Numbered from the stretch's first letter, positions 26,433 to 36,658 are shown. The stretch is DNA of 64,000 bases from Lentibacillus cibarius (GCF_005887555.1 NZ_VCIA01000001.1:62001-126000); one strand, 5' to 3'. Numbers and translations: made by a program. The notes: generated by a model not told the origin, from the letters alone.

Positions 26433-27449
26433 ATGAGCAAACTATTTACACCAATTGAATTTAACCATGTTCAGTTAAAAAATCGTATCGTCATGTCACC
26501 AATGTGCATGTATTCCTGCATGAAACAGGACGGAAAAATGACTCCTTTCCACGAAACACATTATATTTCCCGGGCGGTCGGTCAAGCCGGTCTTGTTATG
26601 ACCGAGGCAGCCGCTGTTCTACCGGAAGGACGAATTTCACACGAAGATTTAGGTATATGGAGTGACGAGCATATAGAAGGATTGAACAAGTTAAATGAAC
26701 AGATTCACAGCTATGGTTCGAAGGCAGGAATTCAACTGGCCCACGCAGGCCGGAAAGCACAGCTCGACTCGGCAATCTATGCACCGTCAGCACTTGCATT
26801 CAATGAATCATCAAAAACACCGACCGAAATGACAATTACAGATATCAAACGAACGATTGACGCGTTCAAAGAGGCGACTAGACGTGCCAAAAAAGCTAAT
26901 TTTGACATAATCGAAATTCACGGTGCGCATGGCTATTTAATCAATCAATTTCTATCTCCGCTGACCAATAAACGCACAGACGAATACGGTGGAAGCAAAG
27001 AAAATCGTTACCGCTTTCTATCGCAGGTGATCGATGCAATTCAAACCGCCTGGGATGGGCCGCTATTCGTACGTGTGTCTACTGATGAATATGATGAACA
27101 TGGGAACACAATGGGAGACATCATTTATTTTGCTGAACAGATGAAACAACAGGGTATTGACCTGATTGACTGTAGCTCGGGTGGCGTTGTACCAGCTTCT
27201 ATCAAACCGTATCCGGGTTATCAAGTGAAGCGGTGTGAAACCATCAAACAAAATGCAGCCATTGCCACTGGTGCTGTTGGACTGATAACGTCAGGGCTGC
27301 AAGCGGAAGAAATCTTACAAAATAACCGGGCAGATCTTGTGTTTATCGGCCGCGCGCTGTTGAGGAATCCGTATTGGCCGAAAGTAGCAGCTGATGAACT
27401 AGGTGATCAATTAGACGCACCGAAACAATATGAGCGAGGTTGGCGATAA
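26433..27449 (+). CDS. namA: NADPH dehydrogenase, old yellow enzyme family (YqjM)
   Basis: A 338-residue FMN oxidoreductase, the same length as B. subtilis YqjM. The bacterial OYE signature MSPMCMYS has the redox-tuning Cys25. Substrate-binding H-x-x-H occurs in HAGRKAQ and [10 protein letters not shown], and the phosphate-binding end reads ATGAVGLIT and [12 protein letters not shown]. It reduces activated C=C bonds of enones and nitro compounds with NADPH. The start at 26433 follows AGGAGG by 7 bases. It overlaps nothing upstream but is 1 base from rnz. Confidence 0.96.
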   Translation: MSKLFTPIEFNHVQLKNRIVMSPMCMYSCMKQDGKMTPFHETHYISRAVGQAGLVMTEAAAVLPEGRISHEDLGIWSDEHIEGLNKLNEQIHSYGSKAGIQLAHAGRKAQLDSAIYAPSALAFNESSKTPTEMTITDIKRTIDAFKEATRRAKKANFDIIEIHGAHGYLINQFLSPLTNKRTDEYGGSKENRYRFLSQVIDAIQTAWDGPLFVRVSTDEYDEHGNTMGDIIYFAEQMKQQGIDLIDCSSGGVVPASIKPYPGYQVKRCETIKQNAAIATGAVGLITSGLQAEEILQNNRADLVFIGRALLRNPYWPKVAADELGDQLDAPKQYERGWR

Positions 27450-27450
27450 T

Positions 27451-28374
27451 ATGGAACTCGTCTTTCTTGGCACCGGTTCAGGTGTGCCATCCAAAGAGCG
27501 GAATGTATCCGCCATAGCACTTAAACTACTGCAAGAACAAAACAGCATCTGGTTGTTTGACTGCGGGGAAGCAACCCAGCACCAAATTTTACGTACGAAC
27601 ATCAAACCACGTAAAATCACAAAAATCTTCATTACGCATATGCATGGAGATCATATTTTTGGATTACCGGGGTTATTAAGTAGCCGTTCTTTTCAGGGAG
27701 GAGAAGACCGTTTAACCGTCTATGGGCCTGAAGGAATTAAAAACTATATTGAAACAAGCATGGCAGTAAGCGGAACGACACTCACCTATCCCCTTTCCAT
27801 CGTGGAATTCAAGGAGGGACAACTGTTGGATGATGACCAGTTTATGGTCACATGCAAACAGCTCGATCACGGTATTCCAAGCTTTGGCTTTCGAATAATC
27901 GAAAAAGACCGCCCAGGCAGACTGCTCGTTGACAAATTGAAGAAAGATGGGGTTGAGCCGGGACCGGTCTATCAGCAAATTAAGGAAAATGAAACTGTCC
28001 AATTATCGGATGGTCGCGTCATTCACCGCAGACAGTACATTGGCCCGGATAAACAAGGACGAGTCATTACCATTCTTGGTGATACACGGGCAACAGAAGC
28101 AGCGCGTCCACTCGCTGAAAATGCCGATGTATTGGTGCATGAGGCTACCTTTGGCACGGATCGGGCGGCACTCGCGACAGATTACTTCCATTCAACAACA
28201 CAGCAGGCAGCAACATTAGCCAGAGACAGTGGTGCAAAGAAACTAGTGCTAACCCATATTTCATCGCGCTATCAGGATGGTGATGATGCCCAACTGGCTG
28301 ATGAAGCCAAAGCGATTTTTTCTGAGACCGAGCTTGCCTATGACTTTTACCAGACTATTATTGAAAGTAAATAG
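27451..28374 (+). CDS. rnz: Ribonuclease Z (tRNA 3' endonuclease)
   Basis: A 307-residue zinc metallo-beta-lactamase-fold nuclease that trims the 3' side of tRNA precursors lacking CCA. The metal motif is H63-x-H65-x-D67-H68 ([13 protein letters not shown]). Further ligands are in GDTRAT and HISSRY. The length equals B. subtilis Rnz. The ATG at 27451 ([11 protein letters not shown]) is preferred over one 21 bases upstream because it begins the fold. Transcription is likely from the yqjM side; a terminator follows. Confidence 0.96.
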   Translation: MELVFLGTGSGVPSKERNVSAIALKLLQEQNSIWLFDCGEATQHQILRTNIKPRKITKIFITHMHGDHIFGLPGLLSSRSFQGGEDRLTVYGPEGIKNYIETSMAVSGTTLTYPLSIVEFKEGQLLDDDQFMVTCKQLDHGIPSFGFRIIEKDRPGRLLVDKLKKDGVEPGPVYQQIKENETVQLSDGRVIHRRQYIGPDKQGRVITILGDTRATEAARPLAENADVLVHEATFGTDRAALATDYFHSTTQQAATLARDSGAKKLVLTHISSRYQDGDDAQLADEAKAIFSETELAYDFYQTIIESK

Positions 28375-28415
28375 CGCAAAAACGGGTATACCATTCCGAA
28401 AGCCGTGATGATAGG

Positions 28416-28457
28416 AAAAGAGCGTTCCTCGTATTGAAACGAAGACCGCTCTTTTTT
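28416..28457. terminator. Bidirectional terminator between rnz and pepT2
   Basis: AAAAGAGCG and CGCTCTTTTTT form the base of a hairpin with an inner CGT/ACG helix. Convergent genes lie on both sides and T/A runs are present on both strands. Confidence 0.85.
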
Positions 28458-28563
28458 GATAGTAGTATTCAGCAATAACACGAGGCGAAACAAATTTTAG
28501 TAGTTCAATTTTATTATTTCCTTACGCGTTATATCGGTATGGCTTCGACACACGTGGAAAACG

Positions 28564-29691
28564 CTATTCGTTTGCTGCTTCCTGTACAATTGCTGTGACG
28601 AGTTCTGTGATTTTTACCAGCTCCTCTACTGGAATCCGTTCATTGGTTGTATGGATGTCCTCATAACCGACAGCCAAGTTGACGGTAGGAATGCCTAAAC
28701 CCGAAATAACGTTCGCATCACTTCCGCCACCGCTCGCCTGCAAAGTGCTGTTGCGACCTATCGCTTTTGCAGCATTCCGGGCAACTTCTACCACTTTTTC
28801 GCCTTTATTCCGTTTAAACCCGGGATACATAATTTTTACATCCACTTCTGCATTGCCGCCATAGTTTGCCGCAACATCTTCAAAGGCCTGTTTCATTTCA
28901 GCAACTTGTTTTTCCATTTTGTCCGGGTTTAATGATCTGGCTTCAGCTAATATCTCAACATGATCGGCAACAATGTTTGTTTGCTTTCCGCCTTCAAATC
29001 GGCCGATATTGGCGGTTGTTTCTTCGTCAATCCGGCCTAATGGCATCTTGGATATGGCTTTGGCTGCGAGTGTAATAGCTGAAACACCTTTTTCAGGTGC
29101 GAGTCCGGCATGTGCCGTTTTCCCTTTCATAACGGCATTCAATTTAGCCTGGGTTGGCGCCGCTACAATAATGTCACCTACAGCGCCATTACTGTCGATG
29201 GCATAACCATATTTCGCATGAAGTACTGATTCATCCAACGCTTTCGCTCCAACCAACCCGGATTCTTCCCCAACAGTAATGACAAATTGAATGTCACCAT
29301 GTTCCACATCATTTTCATTCAGTGTCCGAATGGTTTCTAACATAGCGGCTAAACCAGCTTTATCGTCCGCACCAAGGATTGTCGTCCCGTCTGACTCGAT
29401 ATAACCATCTTTTATGGAAGGGGTGATTCCCTTGCCGGGCACGACCGTATCCATATGTGATGTGAAATAAATTGGGTCGACCCCTTCTTTATTGCCCTTA
29501 AGCGTACCAATTAAATTACCTGCACCATGCCCTGTTTGCTCTTTCGCATTATCTTCTGCTACATCCAGTCCAAGTTCTGTAAACTTTTTAGTTAAAGTGT
29601 CAGCAATTTCTGCCTCGTAACCTGTTTCTGAATCAATTTGGACAAGTTCAAAAAATTCTTCTATTAATCGATCTTTGTTAATTGAAAGCAT
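28564..29691 (-). CDS. pepT2: M20 family peptidase (tripeptidase T-like, YqjE)
   Basis: A 375-residue zinc aminopeptidase of the M20 family. Metal and catalytic residues occur in TSHMDTVVPGKG, ILGADDKAGLAAM, VGEESGLVGAK and the dimerisation-domain motif KTAHAGLAPEKGVSA. The final zinc histidine is in YEDIHTTNERIP. It resembles B. subtilis YqjE/PepT2 and is thought to split small peptides. AGGAGG precedes the ATG at 29691. Confidence 0.92.
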   Translation of the reverse strand: MLSINKDRLIEEFFELVQIDSETGYEAEIADTLTKKFTELGLDVAEDNAKEQTGHGAGNLIGTLKGNKEGVDPIYFTSHMDTVVPGKGITPSIKDGYIESDGTTILGADDKAGLAAMLETIRTLNENDVEHGDIQFVITVGEESGLVGAKALDESVLHAKYGYAIDSNGAVGDIIVAAPTQAKLNAVMKGKTAHAGLAPEKGVSAITLAAKAISKMPLGRIDEETTANIGRFEGGKQTNIVADHVEILAEARSLNPDKMEKQVAEMKQAFEDVAANYGGNAEVDVKIMYPGFKRNKGEKVVEVARNAAKAIGRNSTLQASGGGSDANVISGLGIPTVNLAVGYEDIHTTNERIPVEELVKITELVTAIVQEAANE

Positions 29692-29847
29692 TGTCTAATC
29701 CTCCTGGGCTAGCTATATAGTTATTCATTTCATCATAACTGAATATGTGATTATTTTGTCGTTCTCCTCTAAATATGAGCATGTTGAATCTTTGTATGAA
29801 ATTGATTTCCGCGTTATTTAATTTAACTATTTTATACTTTTACTCAC

Positions 29848-29876
29848 TTGTCCTATTCGCTATTTAACGATAAAAT
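29848..29876 (+). promoter_or_regulatory. Sigma-A promoter of the prli42-like gene
   Basis: TTGTCC (29848-29853), a 17-base spacer and TAAAAT (29871-29876) lie 35 bases upstream of the small gene at 29911. The rest of the 29692-29847 gap holds the leader of pepT2 and no further gene that I can see. Confidence 0.6.
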
Positions 29877-29910
29877 ACAATTATAGAATAAGAAATGAGG
29901 AGGAATGGGA

Positions 29911-30048
29911 ATGGCTAAAAAAGCAGCAAAAGCACAAGCTCCCCGTAAAAAGTCAAAACGTGAACGACGAATGACACTTATCGTCTACATTATGATTATT
30001 GCAATGGTGTTATCTTCCATGACCATGGGGTTGTCTATGTTTATATAA
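29911..30048 (+). CDS. prli42: Prli42-like small membrane protein (stressosome-associated)
   Basis: A 45-residue protein. A lysine-rich N-terminus (MAKKAAKAQAPRKKSKRERR) is followed by one hydrophobic segment (about 21-44, LIVYIMIIAMVLSSMTMGLS). This resembles Prli42, a miniprotein in Firmicutes that anchors the stressosome to the membrane in Listeria. Family members share the pattern of basic residues then VYxMIIxMxLSxxxxGxSMF. The gene has AGGAGGAATGGGA before the ATG, its own promoter and a terminator, all typical of a real gene. It sits between pepT2 and yqjA. The role in this organism is inferred. Confidence 0.82.
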   Translation: MAKKAAKAQAPRKKSKRERRMTLIVYIMIIAMVLSSMTMGLSMFI

Positions 30049-30116
30049 ACTGGGCTTACTGGTACCACCATTCATTAAATTCCGGAATATATACTGACTT
30101 TCATATTTATATAGCT

Positions 30117-30151
30117 AAAAGGCTGGGATCGGCTATTCCGGTCTTTTTTTT
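30117..30151 (+). terminator. Terminator after the prli42-like gene
   Basis: GGCTGGGAT and ATTCCGGTC form a 9-bp stem with three G-U pairs. TTTTTTTT follows on the plus strand. It overlaps the last codons of the convergent yqjA-like gene. Confidence 0.7.
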
Positions 30152-31116
30152 ACCCGGATTCGAGCAGATACATCACTTTGTTTAAACTTTTCCTTCAACA
30201 GTAAATAGTCTTCAATCTCGTGAAGCAGCCGAAATAAATTTGCTCGTGTTATGAATGCCTCGCGTGTTTCCGGTAGCTCTTCCTGATCAAAAGTGTTGCG
30301 CAGTTTACTCAATTCATCTAAATAAAGGATAGCTGTATTGCCGGGATGTACAGCATCTGATAGCTTGTCAAAGAAATCAGCGACCTGTACTGAGATGGCA
30401 TCTGTTTTAGGTAATCTGCTGACAAGTGGCAACATTTTTTGCAGACATTCAAATTGTTTACTCCGCATAACGAAATAATCGTGATATGGATGCTCAGTTC
30501 TTAGCAAATGATTTTCCTTATCAAGAGATACCAAATTCATAGCTTCTTGTATCAGTTCCTCACTCTTTGTCAGTTCCTTTCCGTCCCAATCCTCATTTTT
30601 ATTACGTATGTATAAAGCGATTTCTCGTAAAATGAGCTGAAAGTTGCGTTCCAGTTCGGTTTGTTTCTGTTTAAGCTGTTTATCTAGACTAGGCATATAT
30701 AAATTAACTAAAAGCCCTGTTCCAATTCCGACAATAATTAATAAAAACTGGTCAAACAGAAAAGAACGAGAGATACCTTCCGCACCATATAAATTTAAAA
30801 TAATAACCGAACTTGTCGCAATACCGGGAGTCACTTTCAGTAGTACCGTCGTAGGTATGAAAAAAAGCAACATAATACCTACAACGATTGGATGATAACC
30901 AATCAGTTCAAAGAAGATAATAGAAAACAATGAAGCAGTGACACAAGCAAGAAAACGGTGCCACGCACTCAAAACAGAACGTTTCCGGGAAGGCTGAATA
31001 CATAAAATAGTCAAAATCCCTGCGGAAACGAAATTGCTCACCCCTAGAAGTTGTGCAACCGAAATGGAAATCGGGGTGCCTATTGCAGTTTTAATCGTCC
31101 GGTAGCCGATTCGCAC
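30133..31116 (-). CDS. yqjA: Aromatic acid exporter family membrane protein (YqjA-like)
   Basis: A 327-residue protein. The N-terminal half (residues 1 to about 145) has several membrane segments, including SNFVSAGILTILCIQPSRK and VVGIMLLFFIPTTVLLK. The C-terminal half is soluble and helical. This is the layout of the ArAE/DUF939 family, to which B. subtilis YqjA (322 residues) belongs. Members are putative exporters of aromatic acids; the substrate is not known here. Neighbours pepT2 and brxB match the Bacillus yqj-yqi order. Confidence 0.82.
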   Translation of the reverse strand: MRIGYRTIKTAIGTPISISVAQLLGVSNFVSAGILTILCIQPSRKRSVLSAWHRFLACVTASLFSIIFFELIGYHPIVVGIMLLFFIPTTVLLKVTPGIATSSVIILNLYGAEGISRSFLFDQFLLIIVGIGTGLLVNLYMPSLDKQLKQKQTELERNFQLILREIALYIRNKNEDWDGKELTKSEELIQEAMNLVSLDKENHLLRTEHPYHDYFVMRSKQFECLQKMLPLVSRLPKTDAISVQVADFFDKLSDAVHPGNTAILYLDELSKLRNTFDQEELPETREAFITRANLFRLLHEIEDYLLLKEKFKQSDVSARIRVKKRPE

Positions 31117-31197
31117 AATGATATCTCCTTATTAACAATTAATCTAATAAGACCTCTTTCCGCTCCCTATAACTGTACATCCTACCGTGATGAAAAT

Positions 31198-31229
31198 GAG
31201 GCTGTTCCCGTACTTCTTGAGACAGCCTC
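31198..31229 (-). terminator. Likely terminator after brxB
   Basis: GAGGCTGT and ACAGCCTC form a perfect 8-bp stem with a 16-base loop. ATTTTCAT follows on the minus strand. It lies 30 bases past the brxB stop. Confidence 0.65.
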
Positions 31230-31258
31230 GCTTTCGACCGGTTGTTTACCGGAAGATG

Positions 31259-31690
31259 TTAAATTTCTTCACAGTGTTCATCAAACACTTTTTGTAGTTT
31301 GCCGACTACTTCCATTGCACTGTAGCCTTCGATGTCAGAACGCTCAAGCATCGTGACAATTTTACCATCCTTAAGGAAAGCAAAAGATGGGGATGACGGT
31401 GGGTACCCTTCAAAGTATTCTCGTGCCTTATCTGTTGCTTCTCGGTCTTGTCCCGCAAAAACAGTGACTAGGTGATCGGGACGCTTATCATAGTGAATGG
31501 CGTTAGCTGCTGCAGGACGTGCAACACCTCCGGCACAGCCGCATGTTGAGTTAATCATAACCAATGTCGATCCTTCACGGCTTAAGGCCTCGTCAACGGA
31601 TTCAGGCGTCGTCAGTTCTTCATAGCCTGCTTCCTTAACATCACTGCGGGCAGCGTCTACTACGTCTTTCATAAACAGATCAAAATCCAT
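31259..31690 (-). CDS. brxB: Bacilliredoxin BrxB (YqiW family)
   Basis: A 143-residue DUF1094 protein. The redox motif is Cys50-Gly-Cys52 in [14 protein letters not shown]. Other family blocks are [20 protein letters not shown] and [11 protein letters not shown]. Bacilliredoxins remove bacillithiol from S-bacillithiolated proteins. The start [11 protein letters not shown] at 31690 matches the B. subtilis N-terminus; a reading from 31732 would add residues not found in the family. AAGGAG is upstream at long spacing, and a weak promoter TTGAAA-N17-TAAGCT lies in the gap to bkdB. Confidence 0.92.
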   Translation of the reverse strand: MDFDLFMKDVVDAARSDVKEAGYEELTTPESVDEALSREGSTLVMINSTCGCAGGVARPAAANAIHYDKRPDHLVTVFAGQDREATDKAREYFEGYPPSSPSFAFLKDGKIVTMLERSDIEGYSAMEVVGKLQKVFDEHCEEI

Positions 31691-31863
31691 ATAAATAGTC
31701 ATCTCCTTATCAGAGGTTAAATTTAGGTTCATATTTTTAGCTTATCAATTTTTAAGTATCTTTTCAATGCAGACAACTTACCAGTCAGTATATATGATAG
31801 TTGAATACTGCATCCATAGGGTATGAACTGGAAAAGTCGGAATCACCTTGTAACCGGTAGTTT

Positions 31864-33141
31864 TTAATAGATACTAGTTGTATCTTTATTAATGTTTTCT
31901 AGAATTTCTTTGACCTTTGCTAGGAACTGCCCGACGACGAGTCCATCCAATACCCGGTGATCAAGTGACAGGCAGAGATTAACCATGTCACGTGCTGCAA
32001 ACATGTCATCGATAATAACCGGTCGCTTAACAATGGATTCCACCTGTAGTATCGCTGCCTGTGGATGATTGATTACCCCCATGGACTGTACAGACCCGAA
32101 TGCACCGGTATTATTAACAGTGAAAGTTCCGCCTTGCATATCATCAGCAGTCAGTTTTCCGGAGCGAGCCCTTGTTGCCAATTCGTGGATGTCTCTAGCT
32201 ATCCCTTTAATGCTTTTTTCATCCGCATTTTTGATGACAGGGACAAATAATTCCTGGTCCTTGGCTACAGCAATCGACAGGTTAATATCCCTATGCTGGA
32301 TAATCTTATCTCCGGCCCATGTGCTGTTCAATTGTGGATATTCCTTCAATGCCTGTGCAACGGCCTTTACAAAAAAGGCAAAGAATGTAAGGTTGAACCC
32401 TTCTTTTTCTTTAAATGATTCTTTCATCTGATTGCGATAAGTCACAAGATCGGTTACATCGACCTCAACTGCCATCCACGCATGTGGAATTTCCTGGGTC
32501 GAGCGGACCATGTTCTGCGCAATCGTTTTTCTTACACCGGTTACCGGTATTTCAATGTCACCGGAATTGGTTATCTGTTGCGACGGCGTGTCTTGTCCTA
32601 AAGCTGTTGATGCATCTGGCTTATGTGATGTCGTTGCTAATACTTTTTCTGTTGTCTTCTCTGTTTTCGCTTGTGTACCCGAAGCAATTAATTGTTCTAT
32701 ATCTTTTCTCGTTATACGGCCGCCACGTCCTGTTCCTTCGACCTGCCCAAGCTCGATACCATTTTCCTGCGCCAGCTTTAACACAGCTGGAGAATAACGC
32801 TTTTTCATCGATGTGTCATTCTCTGCAGCTTCCGTAGCGGGCTCAACCTGTCCTTCTGTATTATCATTAACTTGTTCACTCTCGCCTGTACTACGTTCCT
32901 CTTCGACATCGATGTAACAAATAAGGTCACCGACCCGGACAGTATCCCCAACCTGTGCGACGAGCTCGCTAATGACACCTGTAAATGATGATGGGACCTC
33001 CGCGTTTACTTTATCTGTCATGACCTCTGCAATCGGATCATATTTATTTACTTTATCACCCTCGCCGACTAGCCATGAATTTATCGTTCCCTCTGTTACA
33101 CTTTCACCGAGCTGGGGCATATTGATTTTTTCTGTTGCCAT
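31864..33141 (-). CDS. bkdB: Branched-chain keto acid dehydrogenase E2 (dihydrolipoyl acyltransferase)
   Basis: A 425-residue E2 subunit. It has an N-terminal lipoyl domain with the lipoylated K44 (EVMTDKVNAEVPS), then a flexible acidic linker. The E3-binding domain follows (about 122-158, YSPAVLKLAQENGIELGQV). The C-terminal catalytic domain ends in SLDHRVLDGLVVGQF. It moves branched acyl groups to CoA. The ATG at 33141 follows AAAGGAGGG. It is the last gene of the bkd operon. Confidence 0.96.
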   Translation of the reverse strand: MATEKINMPQLGESVTEGTINSWLVGEGDKVNKYDPIAEVMTDKVNAEVPSSFTGVISELVAQVGDTVRVGDLICYIDVEEERSTGESEQVNDNTEGQVEPATEAAENDTSMKKRYSPAVLKLAQENGIELGQVEGTGRGGRITRKDIEQLIASGTQAKTEKTTEKVLATTSHKPDASTALGQDTPSQQITNSGDIEIPVTGVRKTIAQNMVRSTQEIPHAWMAVEVDVTDLVTYRNQMKESFKEKEGFNLTFFAFFVKAVAQALKEYPQLNSTWAGDKIIQHRDINLSIAVAKDQELFVPVIKNADEKSIKGIARDIHELATRARSGKLTADDMQGGTFTVNNTGAFGSVQSMGVINHPQAAILQVESIVKRPVIIDDMFAARDMVNLCLSLDHRVLDGLVVGQFLAKVKEILENINKDTTSIY

Positions 33142-33185
33142 ATGTAACCCTCCTTTTAGCACATCGTTTGTAGCAATGTCAGCAT

Positions 33186-34169
33186 TTAAAATTCCGCCAT
33201 GTCACGGATGGCTGTTTCAACTTTTTCCGGGTTCATCATGAAGAATTTCTCCATGGTTGGTGAAAATGGCATGGCAGGAATATCCGGTCCGGCAAGGCGT
33301 TGTATAGGGGCATCCAGATCAAATAGACAGTTCTCAGCGATAATTGCCGCTACTTCTCCGATAATGCTTCCCTCTTTATTATCCTCGGTAATCAATAGGA
33401 CTTTTCCGGTTTTTCCTGCTGCCTCAATGATGGACTCCTTATCAAGCGGATAAACAGTCCTTAAATCAAGAATGTGGGTACTGATGCCCTCTTCTTCCAG
33501 TTTTTCAGCTGCCTGCAATGCAAAATGGACGCTTAAACCGTATGTGATTACGGTAACGTCAGAACCTTCCCGCTTAATGTCCGCTTTTCCGATGGGAAGA
33601 ACATAATCATCTCCCGGAACTTCTTCCTTTAAAAGACGATAGGCCCGCTTATGTTCAAAAAAGAGTACAGGATCATTATCACGGATGGAGGCTTTCAATA
33701 AACCTTTTGCATCGTATGGAGTAGACGGCATGACGATTTTAAGTCCCGGCTGATTCGCAAATACTGCCTCAACCGACTGTGAATGGTATAGTGCCCCGTG
33801 TACACCACCGCCATATGGTGCTCTTATTGTAATGGGTGCATCCCAGTCATTATTGGAGCGGTAGCGAATTTTTGCAGCTTCCGAAACAATTTGGTTCACA
33901 GCCGGCATAATAAAATCAGCAAACTGCATTTCCGCTACCGGACGCATGCCATACATGGCTGCACCTATTCCGACACCTGCTATTGCTGATTCGGCAAGTG
34001 GTGTGTCCAGCACACGATATTCCCCGAATTCGTCATAGAGACCTTTGGTGGTTCCGAATACGCCACCTTTTTTGCCCACATCTTCACCTAAAATAAATAC
34101 TTTCTCATCACGCTGCATTTCTTCCCTTAAAGCAGTTGTGATTGCTTGAATATACGATTGAACTGGCAT
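33186..34169 (-). CDS. bkdAB: Branched-chain keto acid dehydrogenase E1 beta subunit
   Basis: A 327-residue protein, the same length as its B. subtilis counterpart. Transketolase-like pyrimidine-binding motifs are present: FILGEDVGKKGGVFG, TPLAESAIAGVGIGAAM and the DLRTVYPLD segment of the C-terminal domain. It pairs with BkdAA to decarboxylate the keto acids of valine, leucine and isoleucine with thiamine diphosphate. AGGGAGGG precedes the ATG. It lies 15 bases after bkdAA. Confidence 0.97.
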   Translation of the reverse strand: MPVQSYIQAITTALREEMQRDEKVFILGEDVGKKGGVFGTTKGLYDEFGEYRVLDTPLAESAIAGVGIGAAMYGMRPVAEMQFADFIMPAVNQIVSEAAKIRYRSNNDWDAPITIRAPYGGGVHGALYHSQSVEAVFANQPGLKIVMPSTPYDAKGLLKASIRDNDPVLFFEHKRAYRLLKEEVPGDDYVLPIGKADIKREGSDVTVITYGLSVHFALQAAEKLEEEGISTHILDLRTVYPLDKESIIEAAGKTGKVLLITEDNKEGSIIGEVAAIIAENCLFDLDAPIQRLAGPDIPAMPFSPTMEKFFMMNPEKVETAIRDMAEF

Positions 34170-34184
34170 TTTCGCTTCCCTCCC

Positions 34185-35177
34185 TTATTCTTCATATACA
34201 TACTTGAGTGCTGATTCCGGCTCCGGATATGGCGCATTTTCGGCATAGTCGGTAGCCTCATTGACGATTTTTTCAATATCTGAACGCAATTCGTTTTCTA
34301 CTTCCTCCGTCAAGACACCTATCTCTTTCAAATAAGCTGCAAAAGTAATAAGAGCGTCATTTTTCTTCGCCTCATTAACTTCCGAACTTTCCCGGTACTG
34401 ACGGTCATCGTCATCACTTGAGTGGGCAGTGAATCGATAAGCAACAGCTTCAATCAGTGTTGGCCCTTCACCATCGATGGCTCGTTCTCTAGCTTTTTTG
34501 ACTTCTTTATAAACGGCAAGTGGATCATTCCCATCAACGGTAACTCCCGGCATACCATAGCTTTCTGCACGTTTAGAAACATTTTCGCTGGCAACTTGCT
34601 TATCAAAAGGCACGGAAATAGCGTATTGATTGTTTTCCACCATTGTTATAACCGGTAGCTTGTGGACACCCGCGAAATTCAGTCCCTCATGAAAATCTCC
34701 TTGATTAGATGAACCTTCACCTAATGTTACAAACGAGACAGTATCTTCCTTTTCCATTTTTGCAGCCAGTGCTACTCCTACTGCATGTGGAATCTGTGTT
34801 GTTACCGGTGACGACTGTGTCAGAATTCTATTTTTCTTCTGTCCGAAATGACTTGGCATCTGACGCCCACCGGAATTGGGATCTTCCGCTTTGGCAAAGG
34901 CCGATAGCATCAGTTCCTTTGCCGTCATTCCGAATGCTAGCACAACTCCTAGATCCCGGTAATATGGTGAAGTATAATCCTTGGTGCGATCAAGCGCAAA
35001 TGATGCACCAATTTGCGATGCTTCTTGCCCCTGACAGGATATGACAAACGGTATTTTTCCTGCTCTGTTCAGCAGCCACATCCGTTCGTCCAGCTTTCGA
35101 GCCAACAGCATGTGTTTGTACATGTCCAGCACATGTTCATCAGTCAGTCCTAATGATTCATGACGATTTTTTACCAT
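34185..35177 (-). CDS. bkdAA: Branched-chain keto acid dehydrogenase E1 alpha subunit
   Basis: A 330-residue E1 alpha subunit. The thiamine diphosphate motif starts TLGEGSSNQGDFHEGLNFA and ends ENNQYAIS. The phosphorylation-loop region reads YRFTAHSSDDDDRQYR. It binds TPP with BkdAB and starts the oxidative decarboxylation that provides iso- and anteiso-branched acyl-CoA primers for fatty acid synthesis. AGGAGAGA precedes the ATG. It follows lpdV by about 60 bases. Confidence 0.97.
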   Translation of the reverse strand: MVKNRHESLGLTDEHVLDMYKHMLLARKLDERMWLLNRAGKIPFVISCQGQEASQIGASFALDRTKDYTSPYYRDLGVVLAFGMTAKELMLSAFAKAEDPNSGGRQMPSHFGQKKNRILTQSSPVTTQIPHAVGVALAAKMEKEDTVSFVTLGEGSSNQGDFHEGLNFAGVHKLPVITMVENNQYAISVPFDKQVASENVSKRAESYGMPGVTVDGNDPLAVYKEVKKARERAIDGEGPTLIEAVAYRFTAHSSDDDDRQYRESSEVNEAKKNDALITFAAYLKEIGVLTEEVENELRSDIEKIVNEATDYAENAPYPEPESALKYVYEE

Positions 35178-35237
35178 ACATTATTCTCTCCTTCAATGGA
35201 TTGAAATACAATTCCTGTTATCTCGAAAAACAGATTG

Positions 35238-36658
35238 CTAACCATGTATTTGTTTGCCATCAACAGCCAGTGCTGCTTCTCCCATCACTTCTGAAAGTGA
35301 CGGATGTGGGTGGATATTATGCGCTACTTCCCAAGGTGTTGCATCGAGTACCTTAGCCAATCCGGCCTCTGAGATCATATCGGTAACATGTGGACCAATC
35401 ATATGGACACCTAGAACATCATCCGTTTTTTTGTCAGCAATTACTTTGACGAAGCCGTTCGATTCTCCATCTACCAATGCCTTACCAACTGCTTGGAAAG
35501 GAAATTTACCGATTTTAATGTCAAATCCTGTTTCCACTGCCTGATTCTCTGTCAGGCCAACACTTGCGGATTCCGGATTAGAATAAATGCAGCTTGGGAT
35601 ATTGCCATATTCCAGTGGAAATGGATTGTTCCCGGCCATATGTTCCACCGCGGCAATACCTTCGTGTGAAGCTACATGGGCAAGCTGCATACCACCAATC
35701 ACATCACCAATAGCATATATGTGTGCCTCTTTCGTCTGATAATAGTTATTTGTCCGGATAAATCCATTTTCAACAGCAATGTCTGTATTATGCAGCCCGA
35801 TATTGGAAGTGTTAGCAGCGCGTCCAACTGAAACGAGCATTTTATCAGCCGAAAATGTTTCTTTTCCATTGCTTGTTTCCGCCTCAACGGCAATGCCCTT
35901 ACCTTTTTGCAATGTTTCAGGCAGCACTTTCGCACCCTTAACAAACTGGACACCTTTCTTGGATAAATGTTTTTCCATTTCAACCGCTACTTCCTCATCT
36001 TCTGTCGGTAAAATACGCTCAAGATACTCGATAACAGTTACGTCAACCCCGAAATCAGCCAGCATGGAAGCCCACTCAACCCCAATGACACCGCCGCCTA
36101 TAATAATCATGGAGTCGGGAAGCTTCTCCATATGTAATGCCTCATCAGAGCTCATGACATTTTCCCCGTCAATTTCAAGGCCGGGAAGCGATTTAGGATG
36201 GGAGCCGGTGGAAATCAGTACATGCTTTGGTACAATCATCGTGTTTTCATCACCGTTGTCATATTCAATGGAAATAGGCCTGGCATGGGTGAGAATATAC
36301 TAGGACCAAGAATCCGCCCAAATCCTTTAAAAACGTCAATTTTTCCTTTTTTCATTAGCCCTTGCACACCTTGATGAAGTGTCTGAACGATACGATTTTT
36401 ACGTTTCTGTACATTTGCAAAATTAAGGGTTGGTTCTCCAGTATCTACACCATATGTAGCCGCTTCTTTCGTCTGTCTGAACACTTCCGCACTTCGGAGC
36501 AGCGCCTTGGACGGAATGCAACCGCGATGTAGACAGGTACCGCCGAGTTCGTCTTTTTCGACAACAGCGACTTGCATACCAAGCTGAGATGCCCGGATTG
36601 CTGCCACATAACCACCTGTCCCTCCGCCAAGGACAACTAAATCATAATCTTTCGCCAT
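35238..36658 (-). pseudogene. lpdV: Dihydrolipoamide dehydrogenase LpdV (E3), frameshifted as sequenced
   Basis: Two frames make up one E3 protein. The first ([17 protein letters not shown] to PSIFSPMPG) has the FAD motif and the redox disulfide GGTCLHRGC. The second (from ISIEYDNGDENTMIVPKH) has the NAD motif IIGGGVIGVEWASM, the second FAD motif YAIGDVIGGMQLAH and the catalytic HPHPSLSE. The first frame changes sense after SPMPG (LFPLN, soon stop). One missing base near 36277-36281 explains this; restoring it gives 473 residues, against 474 in B. subtilis. The start at 36658 follows AGAGGAG and overlaps buk. Error or real mutation cannot be told apart here. Confidence 0.9.

Noticed and set aside
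35779..36303. Long plus-strand frame (174 codons) antisense to lpdV
   Set aside because: It is opposite conserved E3 motifs and shows no ribosome site or recognisable domain.
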